Shown here: positions 36,068 through 48,784 of the stretch, piece after piece
Layout: each line of letters begins with the position of its first letter
Position numbering within the stretch: the first letter of the stretch is position 1
Assembly: GCA_028752905.1 (NCBI GenBank)
Contig: JAQNBH010000002.1
Location: 17,208,430 to 17,272,429 of the forward strand
Origin: Cladorhizidae sp. MBARI D1340-BT2
Taxonomy: Eukaryota > Porifera > Demospongiae > Poecilosclerida > Cladorhizidae
DNA: 64,000 nt
Reading direction: 5' to 3'
Made by a program: the position numbers and the translations under genes
Notes under the pieces: model-generated
Seen by the model: only the letters and a program-made list of their open reading frames with translations
What the model was told of the DNA's origin: nothing
The model's database searches: none

Positions 36068-38922
36068 AAATGGCTAACACCATCTCCACACACTTACACA
36101 GCAAACACCAAATGGCTAACACCATCTCCACATACTTACACAGCAAACACCAAATGGCTAACACCATCTCCACACACTTACACAGCAAACAAGAAATGGC
36201 TAACACCATCTCCACACACTTACACAGCAAACACCAAATGGCTAACACCATCACCACACACTTACACTGCAAACAACAAATGACTAACACCATCTCCACA
36301 CACTTACACAGCAAACAACAAATGACTAACACCATCTCCACACACTTACACAGCAAACACCAAATGGCTAACACCATCTCCACACACTTACACAGCAATC
36401 AACAAATGACTAACACCATCACCACACACTTACAGAGCAAACAACAAATGACTAATACCATCTCCACACACTTACACAGCAAACACCAAATGGCTAACAC
36501 CATCACCACACACTTACACTGCAAACACCAAATGGCTAACACCATCTCCACACACTTACACAGCAAACACCAAATGGCTAACACCATCTCCACACACTTA
36601 CACTGCAAACACCAAATGGCTAACACCATCTCCACACACTTACACAGCAAACACCAAATGGCTAACACCATCTCCACACACTTACACAGCAATCAACAAA
36701 TGACTAACACCATCACCACACACTTACAGAGCAAACACCAAATGGCTAACACCATCACCACACACTTACACAGCAAACACCAAATGACTAATACCATCTC
36801 CACACACTTACACAGCAAACACCAAATGGCTAACACCATCTCCACACACTTACACAGCAAACACCAAATGGCTAACACCATCACCACACACTTACACAGC
36901 AAACACCAAATGGCTAACACCATCTCCACACACTTACACAGCAAACAACAAATGGCTAACACCATCTCCACACACTTACACAGCAAACAGCAAATGGCTA
37001 ACACCATCACCACACACTTACACAGCAAACACCAAATGGCTAACACCATCTCCACACACTTACACAGCAAACAAGAAATGGCTAACACCATCTCCACACA
37101 CTTACACAGCAAACACCAATTGACTAACACCATCACCACACACTTACACAGCAAACACCAAATGGCTAACACCATCTCCACACACTTACACAGCAAACAA
37201 CAAATGGCTAACACCATCACCACACACTTACACAGCAAACGGCTAACACCATCACCACACACTTACACAGCAAACAACAAATGGCTAACACCATCTCCAC
37301 ACACTTACACAGCAAACAACAAATGGCTCCACACACTTACACAGCAAACACCAAATGGCTAACACCATCTCCACACACTTACACAGCAAACAACAAATGG
37401 CTAACACCATCTCCACACACTTACACAGCAAACAGCAAATGGCTAACACCATCTCCACACACTTACACAGCAAACACCAAATGGCTAACACCATCTCCAC
37501 ACACTTACACAGCAAACACCAAATGGCTAACACCATCTCCACACACTTACACAGCAAACACCAAATGGCTAACACCATCTCCACACACTTACACAGCAAA
37601 CACCAAATGGCTAACACCATCTCCACACACTTACACAGCAAACACCAAATGGCTAACACCATCACCACACACTTACACAGCAAACACCAATTGACTAACA
37701 CCATCACCACACACTTACACAGCAAACACCAAATGGCTAACACCATCTCCACACACTTACACAGCAAACAGCAAATGGCTAACACCATCACCACACACTT
37801 ACACAGCAAACAACAAATGGCTAACACCATCTCCACACACTTACACAGCAAACAACAAATGGCTCCACACACTTACACAGCAAACACCAAATGGCTAACA
37901 CCATCTCCACACACTTACACAGCAAACAACAAATGGCTAACACCATCTCCACACACTTACACAGCAAACAGCAAATGGCTAACACCATCTCCACACACTT
38001 ACACAGCAAACACCAAATGGCTAACACCATCTCCACACACTTACACAGCAAACACCAAATGGCTAACACCATCTCCACACACTTACACAGCAAACACCAA
38101 ATGGCTAACACCATCTCCACACACTTACACAGCAAACACCAAATGGCTAACACCATCTCCACACACTTACACAGCAAACACCAAATGGCTAACACCATCT
38201 CCACACACTTACACAGCAAACACCAAATGGCTAACACCATCTCCACACACTTACACAGCAAACACCAATTGACTAACACCATCACCACACACTTACACAG
38301 CAAACACCAAATGGCTAACACCATCTCCACACACTTACACAGCAAACAGCAAATGGCTAACACCATCACCACACACTTACACAGCAAACAACAAATGGCT
38401 AACACCATCTCCACACACTTACACAGCAAACAACAAATGGCTCCACACACTTACACAGCAAACACCAAATGGCTAACACCATCTCCACACACTTACACAG
38501 CAAACAACAAATGGCTAACACCATCTCCACACACTTACACAGCAAACACCAAATGGCTAACACCATCTCCACACACTTACACAGCAAACACCAAATGGCT
38601 AACACCATCTCCACACACTTACACAGCAAACACCAAATGGCTAACACCATCTCCACACACTTACACAGCAAACACCAAATGGCTAACACCATCTCCACAC
38701 ACTTACACAGCAAACAAGAAATGGCTAACACCATCTCCACACACTTACACAGCAAACAACAAATGGCTAACACCATCACCACACACTTACACAGCAAACA
38801 GCAAATGGCTAACACCATCTCCACACACTTACACAGCAAACAACAAATGGCTAACACCATCACCACACACTTACACAGCAAACAACAAATGGCTCCACAC
38901 ACTTACACAGCAAACAACAAAT
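36068..38922. repeat. 42-bp minisatellite, block 2
   Basis: Same unit as block 1. The last ~500 bp before copy 2 of the transposon appear identical to the same interval before copy 1, showing they were copied together. Variants CACTGCAAAC, CAGAGCAAAC and CAGCAATCAAC are concentrated just after the transposon in blocks 2 and 3. Confidence 0.97.
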
Positions 38923-40705
38923 GTGATAGGATCTGAGAAAAGGGGTCTTATGTAGAGAAAAATGGGGGGGTATGACCAAAATAAGCTCAGTTATAGTTAG
39001 ATGATTTATCTTTTTTTGTACTACAGGCATCTACTACCTTTCCTTTACCTTTGTGTGAAGTCTGAAGGCTCCTGCTTGCTTCTTTGTAGGCAAGCGTGGG
39101 GTTAGAAGATTGGTGGTCAAGAAGCTTGCTACGCGTGTACGGAACTGCGTTGCAATGTAACGCAGAGAAAATACTGCCCGCGTATGCGGAAAGATGGGAA
39201 ACTCACACAAAACGGGGGGATTTCCTACTAGCTGCTATAGTGGCCGCGCGGTTAACAAACTAACAAAGGAATGGCTTCATCAAGTGCACAGGAAGCTGCA
39301 AAAGCCATTAATTGCTTAATGAAATTCTCTCCTGGACACCAGCAGTCTTTCCTAGACGTCATCGATGACTATTTTACCTCAAACTATGGTTGTGATAGTG
39401 ACAGTGACTCAGAGAACGAACAAGCAGGTATAATACATACACTACTAGAGAATAATTAAATGGATGCATTTATTTGTAGGTAATTATGTGGTTGATGCTG
39501 ACAGACTTGAGCCACCTCATAGTGAAATTGAAGGGAGTGAAGAGAGTGATGATGATCTGGAGGACGTTCGAGAGCTGACCAATGACGAACAGGTCCAGGA
39601 AGCAATGATGCAGTTGTCTGCAGTTTCATCAGTGGATATATTGACGTTCAAGACGTGGACACTCAAGAAGAAGATCTAGTAACCAAGTTTATGACTAGTG
39701 GCTGTGGCTGCTCACAGTTCAATGGCAAAGAGTGCTCCATCCAGTTCACCAACGAGCATGTGTCGCAAGCACGAGGACGCTGTCTGGAACTATCCCGTAA
39801 TGAACTGGATATGGTCCTTCTTGGTCAGTTACAGGCATTCTCCATCAGTGAAGATCAGTTTCATCGTTGGCCACATCTTACTGGTAAGGAGAGGAAGAAA
39901 TTGCACTGCAACTACGTAACTACGGTCATCATGGAAAGCCAGTCTGCTTTAAGTTCTTTCTGTTAGATGATAGGAATATTACTTGCCCTTTTCCAACAGT
40001 TCCCAAACCAGTCAGCAGGCAAGCAACCCCTGATCCTGGAAATGCCATCACAGTCAGTAACAGCCATCCAGCAAAGCGTGCTAGGGTGTGTCGAACCTGC
40101 AAGAAAACCGGACACAACAGCAGATCCTGCCCTAACAAAGAAATATAATCCTTAATCAATTGTTTTACTTTGTTATTATAGCAGACATCTATATCTATCC
40201 TACACTAGAGACCTTTATGGCTGTTCTGACATTATAGTTATCATTAGAGAGCTAACTCTAATCTGTTTTCTCTCACTTTTATCTTGTTTTATTGTTACTC
40301 GTACTTCCATTGATCTAAACGTCTAAAAGTTACCTTTTCTGTTGCACAAGCTTCATCCAAGAATAGCGCGTTGTCCTATCAGCAAAGAAGTGTTTCTTTT
40401 CCACCTTAGCCTAGCAGCTCAGCCTTGCTAGTCTTCTTTCTCCCACCTCAGATTTGCACGAGTTCACACCTCGACCGTCATGTGCGGAAATTACCAAAAC
40501 AACGCGTTTAAAATTTAAAATGGGTTTTTCTCAAAATGAATGCTTCAAGCCTCTAGCATTCAGGCTTTCATAACTGTTCTTCCGAATGGAAATAAGTGAT
40601 GATTTGAGTTCCAACATATAGACATTACTTTGTTCTTTCACCTGGTATCAATAACTCAGTTTTTTTAATTTTGTACATAAGACCCCTTTTCTCAGATCCT
40701 ATCAC
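38923..40705 (+). mobile_element. DNA transposon with TIRs, copy 2 (apparently identical to copy 1)
   Basis: The same 1,783-bp element, displaced by exactly 4,638 bp, with the same TIRs and AAAT flanks. By eye the sequence and all its open frames are identical to copy 1, and the array on the left flank is also identical. The best explanation is a tandem segmental duplication of array plus element (or an assembly duplication), not a second insertion. Confidence 0.9.
39271..40148 (+). pseudogene. CGC-domain / zinc-knuckle transposon protein, copy 2
   Basis: Exons at 39271-39427, 39480-39883 and 40000-40148 match copy 1, including the same frame change in exon 2. The shared defect means the frame was already broken before duplication, or that the apparent break is a real feature such as frameshifting or an unrecognised short intron. 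Confidence 0.6.
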
Positions 40706-42957
40706 AAATGGCTAACACCATCTCCACACACTTACACAGCAAACACCAAATGGCTAACACCATCTCCACATACTTACACAGCAAACACCAAATGGCTAAT
40801 ACCATCACCACACACTTACAGAGCAAACACCAAATGGCTAACACCATCTCCACACACTTACACAGCAAACAAGAAATGGCTAACACCATCTCCACACACT
40901 TACACAGCAAACACCAAATGGCTAACACCATCACCACACACTTACACTGCAAACAACAAATGACTAACACCATCTCCACACACTTACACAGCAAACAACA
41001 AATGACTAACACCATCTCCACACACTTACACAGCAAACACCAAATGGCTAACACCATCTCCACACACTTACACAGCAATCAACAAATGACTAACACCATC
41101 ACCACACACTTACAGAGCAAACAACAAATGATTAATACCATCTCCACACACTTACACAGCAAACACCAAATGGCTAACAACATCACCACACACTTACACT
41201 GCAAACACCAAATGGCTAACACCATCTCCACACACTTACACAGCAATCAACAAATGACTAACACCATCACCACACACTTACAGAGCAAACACCAAATGGC
41301 TAACACCATCACCACACACTTACACAGCAAACACCAAATGACTAATACCATCTCCACACACTTACACAGCAAACACCAAATGGCTAACACCATCTCCACA
41401 CACTTACACAGCAAACACCAAATGGCTAACACCATCACCACACACTTACACAGCAAACACCAAATGGCTAACACCATCTCCACACACTTACACAGCAAAC
41501 AACAAATGGCTAACACCATCTCCACACACTTACACAGCAAACAGCAAATGGCTAACACCATCACCACACACTTACACAGCAAACACCAAATGGCTAACAC
41601 CATCTCCACACACTTACACAGCAAACAACAAATGGCTAACACCATCTCCACACACTTACACAGCAAACACCAATTGACTAACACCATCACCACACACTTA
41701 CACAGCAAACACCAAATGGCTAACACCATCTCCACACACTTACACAGCAAACAACAAATGGCTAACACCATCACCACACACTTACACAGCAAACGGCTAA
41801 CACCATCACCACACACTTACACAGCAAACAACAAATGGCTCCACACACTTACACAGCAAACACCAAATGGCTAACACCATCACCACACACTTACACAGCA
41901 AACACCAAATGGCTAACACCATCTCCACACACTTACACAGCAAACACCAAATGGCTAACACCATCTCCACACACTTACACAGCAAACACCAAATGGCTAA
42001 CACCATCACCACACACTTACACAGCAAACAAGAAATGGCTAACACCATCACCACACACTTACACAGCAAACAACAAATGGCTAACACCATCACCACACAC
42101 TTACACAGCAAACACCAAATGACTAACACCATCACCACACACTTACACAGCAAACACCAAATGGCTAACACCATCACCACACACTTACACAGCAAACAAG
42201 AAATGGCTAACACCATCACCACACACTTACACAGCAAACAAGAAATGGCTAACACCATCACCACACACTTACACAGCAAACAACAAATGGCTAACACCAT
42301 CACCACACACTTACACAGCAAACACCAAATGACTAACACCATCACCACACACTTACACAGCAAACACCAAATGGCTAACACCATCACCACACACTTACAC
42401 AGCAAACAAGAAATGGCTAACACCATCTCCACACACTTACACAGCAAACACCAAATGGCTAACACCATCTCCACACACTTACACATCAAACAACAAATGG
42501 CTAATACCATCACCACACACACCATCTCCACACACTTACACAGCAAACACCAAATGGCTAACACCATCACTTACAGAGCAAACAGCAAACACCAAATGGC
42601 TAACACCATCACCACACACTTACACAGCAAACAAGAAATGGCTAACACCATCTCCACACACTTACACAGCAAACAACAAATGGCTAACACCATCACCACA
42701 CACTTACACAGCAAACATCAAATGGCTAACACCATCTCCACACACTTACACAGCAAACACCAAATGGCTAACACCATCTCCACACACTTACACAGCAAAC
42801 ACCAAAATGGCTAACACCATCTCCACACACTTACACAGCAAACAACAAATGGCTAACACCATCACCACACACTTACACAGCAAACACCAAATGGCTAACA
42901 CCATCTCCACACACTTACACAGCAAACACCAAATGGCTAACACCATCACCACACACT
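40706..42957. repeat. 42-bp minisatellite, block 3
   Basis: Continuation of the array after copy 2. It resembles the start of block 2 but with inserted and deleted units, and the distal half is dominated by the CACCATCACC variant and by GAAATGGC units. It ends at unique sequence near 42958. Confidence 0.97.
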
Positions 42958-43367
42958 TCTGTGCTAGCTAAAGGTCATGCATGGGGCCTCATGTAGTGGA
43001 ACACACTATCAACATGTTGTCATCATATCACAACTAACTGCTGTCCTCCCTACCACTTGAAAGAAGGAACCTGGCTGGTGTGCTCTAGGCTTGGACTTTC
43101 CCGTTTCTCAGCCGACATAAATAGAATTTTTACTGTTTGCAATGACATCAGCCTAGAGGTCCTCATTTGAATTTCAACAAACATGACTTAGTAGTAGTGA
43201 ACTAGAGTTGTCACCTGCTAACCCAGTACACCTCATAAACATCCACTAACCAAGTGCATGTTATGCAGCAACAGAGTCCTCTAGTACAGCAACCCTCTAA
43301 TTTTACATAACTCTGATTGCAGCTGCCAGAAACAGCAGAACTAATATATATAATATATATATAACTA

Positions 43368-43370
<3 letters not shown>
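42958..43370. other. unique intronic sequence
   Basis: No coding block or repeat recognised. Searched by eye for the missing GBF1 segment without success. Confidence 0.5.
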
Positions 43371-43449
<79 letters not shown>

Positions 43450-43570
43450 TAATAATAACAATAATAATAACAATAATAATAATAATAACAATAAAAATAA
43501 TAAATAAATAAATAAAAATAAACAAACAAATAAATAAAACAAACAAATAAATAAATAAAATAAAATAAAT
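43371..43570. repeat. (TAA)n / (TAAA)n microsatellite
   Basis: Pure ATA/TAA trinucleotides pass into AAC/AAT mixtures and then TAAA tetranucleotides. Confidence 0.95.
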
Positions 43571-44589
43571 TCCTATGGGGAAGTAGGTTACATTTTCAGT
43601 CAAACTGGGATGATAGGGCTTACTTTGAAGTTCCATAGCTAGCATGCGATGTGTAGCTAGAAAGGAAGATGAGCTCTCTTCACTAAAATTATAGGCATTC
43701 GCTGTGAATTTGGGAGCTCCATAGCTTGCATGCGGTTCATGGCGTGTACTAGATGTTCAGCCAAAATGATACATCTACTGTACCTGTGCACTCTCTTTTG
43801 GTATATTATGTGAGCGGGTCCAACCACACCTAGCTGCAGTCAAAGTTGAGATGTCGGTATTAATACTGCCTACCGCCAGCCTAGCCATCAAACAAAAGCA
43901 GGTTGCTAGGCATTGCTTCCCAGCAACCGGCAGAGCTAACCAGCACATGCACACCATTGCTATGATTACAGGACCCTACAAGTTACCAGACCAACAACAG
44001 CAATGGCTCACTAGTCAGGGCTAGGAGAATATTCAGATTTATAATCTGCAAGTTTCATTGCATGCCACAATGAACAATAAATGGGGACCCCGCATATTCT
44101 TCCCACCTCAGACAGGGACGTCATGACGACAACAAAAGTGAACTAACGAAACACCGAAGCACTACCATGGAAACGGCCTTAAAATAAATAGCAGGCAATG
44201 GAGTAATTCAGCTCGATGCCTCGTAATTCAGAGCAGAGAAGCATTGCTTTGTTCCTGTGCAGGGAGCCACCAATGACGCTGTATCTCATTATTCCTGATG
44301 AAGGCTAGAGCATCAGGTCTTGCAATCAAGTCTTGCAGACATGCACACATACATGTATATGTGACCCTCACTGCTGTCAGGTCTGCTCCTACTCGACACA
44401 CCTTCCTGTGTGCTTGTGTTCACATTATATAGTGAGACAGTGAACGTATATATTGTCACATGGCATGAAAAAATTGTTCGAGTTGGAAGGTCGCCATGGA
44501 TAAGATATAAACTGGGTGTGGTCTTTGGCTGGTGGAGATCACACACACACATGAGCACACACACACCACACATCATGAGATGTATTTAC
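43571..44589. other. unique intronic sequence
   Basis: No coding block identified. A highly diverged match to the dispersed arm may lie near 43705-43800 (GAGCTCCATAGC, TGCACTCTCTTTTGGTAT). Confidence 0.45.
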
Positions 44590-44728
44590 CTGAAGTAGGT
44601 GCCTGCAGAGACTGTCTTGAACCAGACAGGCCAAGCCAGGGAAATGATACAGGTGCATGGAGCCAGACTCTATCACCATGGTGACCAGGTTCAGTCCTAT
44701 GGCCACCAGTGCATCAGAGTTGGCTTGA
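44590..44728 (-). CDS. GBF1: GBF1-type Arf-GEF, exon 7 (HUS region)
   Basis: This 139-bp exon encodes ANSDALVAIGLNLVTMVIES and ends CLVQDSLCRHLLQ. It matches the GBF1 segment that follows NPHDRHNSE in animal proteins (MIHMGLHLLTVALES ... CRHLFQ). The acceptor is CACTGTCCAG after a pyrimidine tract and the donor is CAG|GTAAAT. It starts in phase 2 and completes the AG|T codon from exon 6; it ends in phase 0, matching the phase-0 start of the HUS-box exon. About 65 residues normally found between this exon and the HUS-box exon were not located. Confidence 0.85.
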
Positions 44729-45050
44729 CTGGACAGTGACAAGAGTGAAAACACAAGTCAATATAGTGCAGACATGCTGCTGAGGTAATGACGTGGCAGG
44801 AGTATTGGTATGCAGTGCTCTGAGCACGTGGGTCCTCCCTCTCCCACCCTCTCTTCTCTCTCCTAGCGTGAGATGCTGCCACAACTTTTCCTAGTCTCAT
44901 AAACCACACCCACTTACACGCACCGGAAGTATTGCACAGAGAGCGGTCTGCGAGCATGTGTGTCAGTAGCCAATGGAATGTAATTGATCCTCGAGCTCAA
45001 GGAGTATTAATTAATGGAGCTCTGGGAATGTCACATCCAGCCTGACGTAC
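44729..45050. other. intron 6, unique part
   Basis: No feature beyond the exon 7 polypyrimidine tract. Confidence 0.5.
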
Positions 45051-45335
45051 TTGCCCTTAGCTAGAGGGAGGGCTGATGGGGACAAAGGAAGGCTGGAGCT
45101 AGAGGGAGGGATGATGGGAACAAAGGAAGGCTAGCTAGCTAGAGGGAGGGATGATGGGAACAAGGCTAGCTAGCTAGAGGGAGGGATGATGGGAGCAAAG
45201 GAAGGCTAGCTAGCTAGAGGGAGGGATGATGGGAACAAAGGAAGGCTAGCTAGCTAGAGGGAGGGATGATGGGAACAAAGGAAGGCTAGCTAGCTAGCTA
45301 GAGGGAGGGATGACGGGAACAAAGGAAGGCTAGAC
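45051..45335. repeat. 40-bp minisatellite (CTAGCTAGCTAGAGGGAGGG)
   Basis: Seven copies of a ~40-bp unit that continues ATGATGGGAACAAAGGAAGG. One copy is shortened. Confidence 0.9.
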
Positions 45336-45789
45336 CAGAAGTGAAGTTATTCAAACACAATTAAGTTCCAGTTGTTTCTACAGAACAAGAGCAATTCAGC
45401 TTGTAATAGGGTGGGGGGGGGGGGGGGGGTCGATTTCAATAGTTCGAAGCGAAGCTACATGACTAGGCGGATATTGTGATTGCTTGAACCAATGGGATGC
45501 GACCTGAAGCAACAGCTTCACGACATATGAACTGGCCAATAGCCATCCTAGCCCTAAAATACCCCTAGCCCTGGACCATAGAATACTCTTCTTCCTAGCC
45601 CTATCTTAGCCCTAGCATTAACTCTAGGACCATCTGAATAGCCAAGTATCCTATGGAAGATTGTTGCAATTATTAGAGCCTTCTACTTATTAGAACTTTT
45701 TACTACATTATTAGAGATTTTTTCATACAGTAGAAGTTTTCACAAATTAGAGATGTTTACCCAAAATTCATGTTTCTATTTGCTGAAGT
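45336..45789. other. unique sequence with G-run and CCCTAG-rich patch
   Basis: A G-run lies at about 45413-45429. At 45540-45625 the phrases CCTAGCCCTA and ATAGAATAC resemble the longer CCCTAG array at 62.4-63.3 kb. Confidence 0.5.
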
Positions 45790-46230
45790 CACCGATATAA
45801 AGGAGATTAGCCTTATAGAGGTTAGCCTTATAGAGGAGGTCAACCCTATAGAGTAGAGCACCCTTATAAAAGTCAGCCCTTTAGAGGTCAGCCTTATAGA
45901 CCAATAGCCCTATAGAGGACAGCCTTATAGAGGACAGCCTTATAGAGGAGGACAGCCAGAGGAGGCATCCCTATAGAGGTCAGCCCTATAAAGGAGGTCA
46001 GCTTCATAGAGGTTAGCCCTATAAAGGAGGCTATCCCTATAGAGTAGAGCACCCTACAAGGAGGTCATTCCTATAGAGGTCATTCCTATAGAGGAGGTCA
46101 GCCCTATAGAAGAGGTCAGCCCTATAGAGGAGGTTGGTCTTATAGAGGAGGTCAGAGGAAGTCAGCCATAAGAGGTCAGCCTTATAGAGGCCTATAGAGA
46201 ATGTCATTTCTATAGAGGTCAGCCAACCTC
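45790..46230. repeat. degenerate CCTATAGAGGAGGTCAGC repeat
   Basis: Roughly 20 irregular copies of an 18-25-bp unit around CCCTATAGAGG(AGG)TCAGC. Confidence 0.8.
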
Positions 46231-46611
46231 CATCACCAGGACAGCACCCACACTAAACAACACCACTCATCAGGGCCCTCACTCTACACACACCACACAA
46301 GCTGTGCAATAGACCGTGCCATGGCAGGGCACAAGACACACCACACCCACTAACTCACAATAGGTAAAGGGTTTCACTAGCACAAACTCAGTGTAACACA
46401 CCACTATTGGAATGGCAAAGAAAACGATTGCAACAGACACTTTAGTCGATTTCCTTAAATAAAAAAGGGGGGGAGGAGACCCATCTGCTTAGATCTGGTT
46501 CCACCCACCCCCTCCACCCCCTCCCACACACACACACTCTCCAAAGGCACATGGCTAAAATGACATTCCTTCGAATACAATTTAAAAAAATAGAGAATGT
46601 GTGGGGAGAAG

Positions 46612-47007
46612 GAGGACATGGGAAGGAGGACATGGGAAGGAGGACATGGGAAGGAGGACATGGGAAGGACATGGGAAGGAGGACATGGGAAGGAGGACAT
46701 GGGAAGGAGGACATGGGAAGGAGGACATGGGAAGGAGGACATGGGAAGGAGGACATGGGAAGGAGGACATGGGAAGGAGGACATGGGAAGGAGGACATGG
46801 GAAGGAGGACATGGGAAGGAGGACATGGGAAGGAGGACATGGGAAGGAGGACATGGGAAGGAGGACATGGGAAGGAGGACATGGGAAGGAGGACATGGGA
46901 AGGAGGACATGGGAAGGAGGACATGGGAAGGAGGACATGGGAAGGAGGACATGGGAAGGAGGACATGGGAAGGAGGACATGGGAAGGAGGACATGGGAAG
47001 GAGGATA
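46612..47007. repeat. 14-bp minisatellite GACATGGGAAGGAG
   Basis: About 28 nearly perfect copies, one shortened near 46665. Strand-asymmetric purine-rich DNA. Open frames in all phases over it are artefacts. It lies in intron 6 about 160 bp from exon 6. Confidence 0.95.
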
Positions 47008-47169
47008 GACAGAACAATTCCCCACCTCTTCTCGCTTCATCGCATTGCAAGAAAGTGGTGCAGGAGGAGGGAGGGGCTATTTCGCACGACTGCCGGAGGG
47101 CACACCCACAAAGTTGCGGGTGGGCTTTATATAAAGCTACCAACCTTTGCACCGACGGCATTTTCTCAC

Positions 47170-47468
47170 CTGTCTTGGGTATTGATGATGGACACCAGGA
47201 ACCGAAGCAGCTCTCTCACACACGGCAGCCCATAAGGGGTTAAGACTTTATCCTTCGGAACTTCCTTCCCAGCCTCATCTTCCTCCAATGCCACGTCATT
47301 GACCTCTGAACTTTGGCGAGTCGACTCCGACTCTGGGTCTTGTGATTCGACGACGGCGATCTCATTGGGTTGGTCGGTCGGCTCCACAGAGGTTGTGGCA
47401 TCATCCATGCATGTTAGGGGGGCAATTTCACTAGGGGGTGGAGTTTCTTGTTGCGGTGTCATCAGCGT
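47170..47468 (-). CDS. GBF1: GBF1-type Arf-GEF, exon 6 (linker and start of HUS)
   Basis: This 299-bp exon encodes a polar, acidic linker (starting TLMTPQQETPPPSEI) followed by TPYGLPCVRELLRFLVSIIN. The latter is a conserved GBF1 motif at the start of the HUS region (YGLPCIRELFRFLISL in vertebrates). The acceptor is CATTTCCTCAG and the donor ACAG|GTGAG. It starts in phase 0 and ends in phase 2, in register with exons 5 and 7. The linker is shorter than the corresponding vertebrate region, so an additional exon in intron 5 cannot be excluded. Confidence 0.88.
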
Positions 47469-47589
47469 CTGAGGAAATGTAAAATACGAAGTTTCATGAT
47501 GTTGATAATGCACGGGTAAGGTGAGAACTTTTACCTCATCCTGACAGGACTGACATATATAGGCAGAGAACACGGATACGTTTATTTGC

Positions 47590-48055
47590 TTCACACATGC
47601 ATGGCTCACACATGCATGGCCCACACATGCATGGCTCACACATGCATGGCTCACACATGCATGGCTCACACATGCATGGCTCACACATGCATGGCTCACA
47701 CATACATGGCTCACACATGCATGACTCACACATGCATGGCTCACACATGCATGACTCACACATGCATGACTCACACATGCATGGCTCACATATGACTCAC
47801 ACATGCATGGCCCACACATGCATGACTCACACATGCATGGCTCACACATGCATGGCTCACATATGACTCACACATGCATGGCTCACACATGCATGACTCA
47901 CACATGCATGGCTCACACATGCATGACTCACACATGCATGACTCACACATGCATGGCTCACATATGACTCACACATGCATGGCCCACACATGCATGACTC
48001 ACACATGCATGGCTCACACATGCATGACTCACACATGCATGTCTCACGCATGTGT
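47590..48055. repeat. 15-bp minisatellite TCACACATGCATGGC
   Basis: About 30 copies of TCACACATGCATGGC/GAC with three 12-bp-type variants (CACATATGAC) at regular intervals, giving a higher-order repeat of about 130 bp. ATGCAT palindromes recur in every unit. Confidence 0.95.
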
Positions 48056-48479
48056 GAGCTCCAGAGAATACCACCCGAGAAGAAAAAGTGTGATGTTACC
48101 ATGGAGACCAAAAACAACCTGCTAAGTCCAAGTACAAAGGTCAAATTGAAATGCACCGACAACTGTATCTATGCTCATCACAACTCTTCAGACATCACCA
48201 CTACTACTATCACCACTAAGTACTGACAAACCTAAAACTCAGTTATAAGTGTATGGCTGGCTGGTTTGAGATAGAGGCGGAGTCTGGAGCACTTGTTAAA
48301 GTGAAACTGAAAGCAGCTCTTTGAGCTCCATCAATAAAACATGAAAACAGAGTCACATCAAATCCTTAATCAAATTTGATCAGGTGTTGGTGACATGGTC
48401 AAATTCACAAAATACAATTTTGTTAAAGGAGGGAAATGTTTGATGTGCACGCAAGACCATCAATTTGAGCACTGTAGTG
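48056..48479. other. unique intronic sequence
   Basis: No coding block recognised on either strand. Confidence 0.5.
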
Positions 48480-48766
48480 GGCTCCCCATGAGGAGAAGTC
48501 TGGATACCCAGTAGCTGGGCTCCCTATGAACTGCAGCCTGGACACACAGCAGCTGGGCTCCCCATGAACTGCAGCCTGCACACCCAGCAGCTGGGCTCCC
48601 CATGAACTGCAGCCTGCACACCCAGCAGCTGGGCTCCCCATGAACTGCAGCCTGCACACCCAGCAGCTGGGCTCCCCATGAACTGCAGCCTGCACACCCA
48701 GCAGCTGGGCTCCCCATGAACTGCAGCCTGCACACCCAGCAGCTGGGCTCCCATGAACTGCAGCAG
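48480..48766. repeat. 38-bp minisatellite (CCCATGAACTGCAGCCTGCA)
   Basis: Seven to eight copies of a 38-bp unit continuing CACCCAGCAGCTGGGCTC. The unit contains the palindrome CAGCTG and near-dyad CCCAGCAGCTGGG. Confidence 0.92.
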
Positions 48767-48784
48767 GAAGGCTATTCAACCTTT

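Noticed and set aside
31675..42814. Many long open frames of repeated His/Thr/Ser or Cys/Leu/Val units
   Set aside because: The 42-bp unit is divisible by three, so all frames stay open. The patterns are low-complexity artefacts.
46442..47243. Repetitive frames over 46.6-47.0 kb extending into exon 6
   Set aside because: They come from the 14-bp array. Only the splice-bounded 47170-47468 part has GBF1 homology.
48480..48779. Ser/Gly/Trp/Cys-rich frames on the minus strand
   Set aside because: Artefacts of the 38-bp array.
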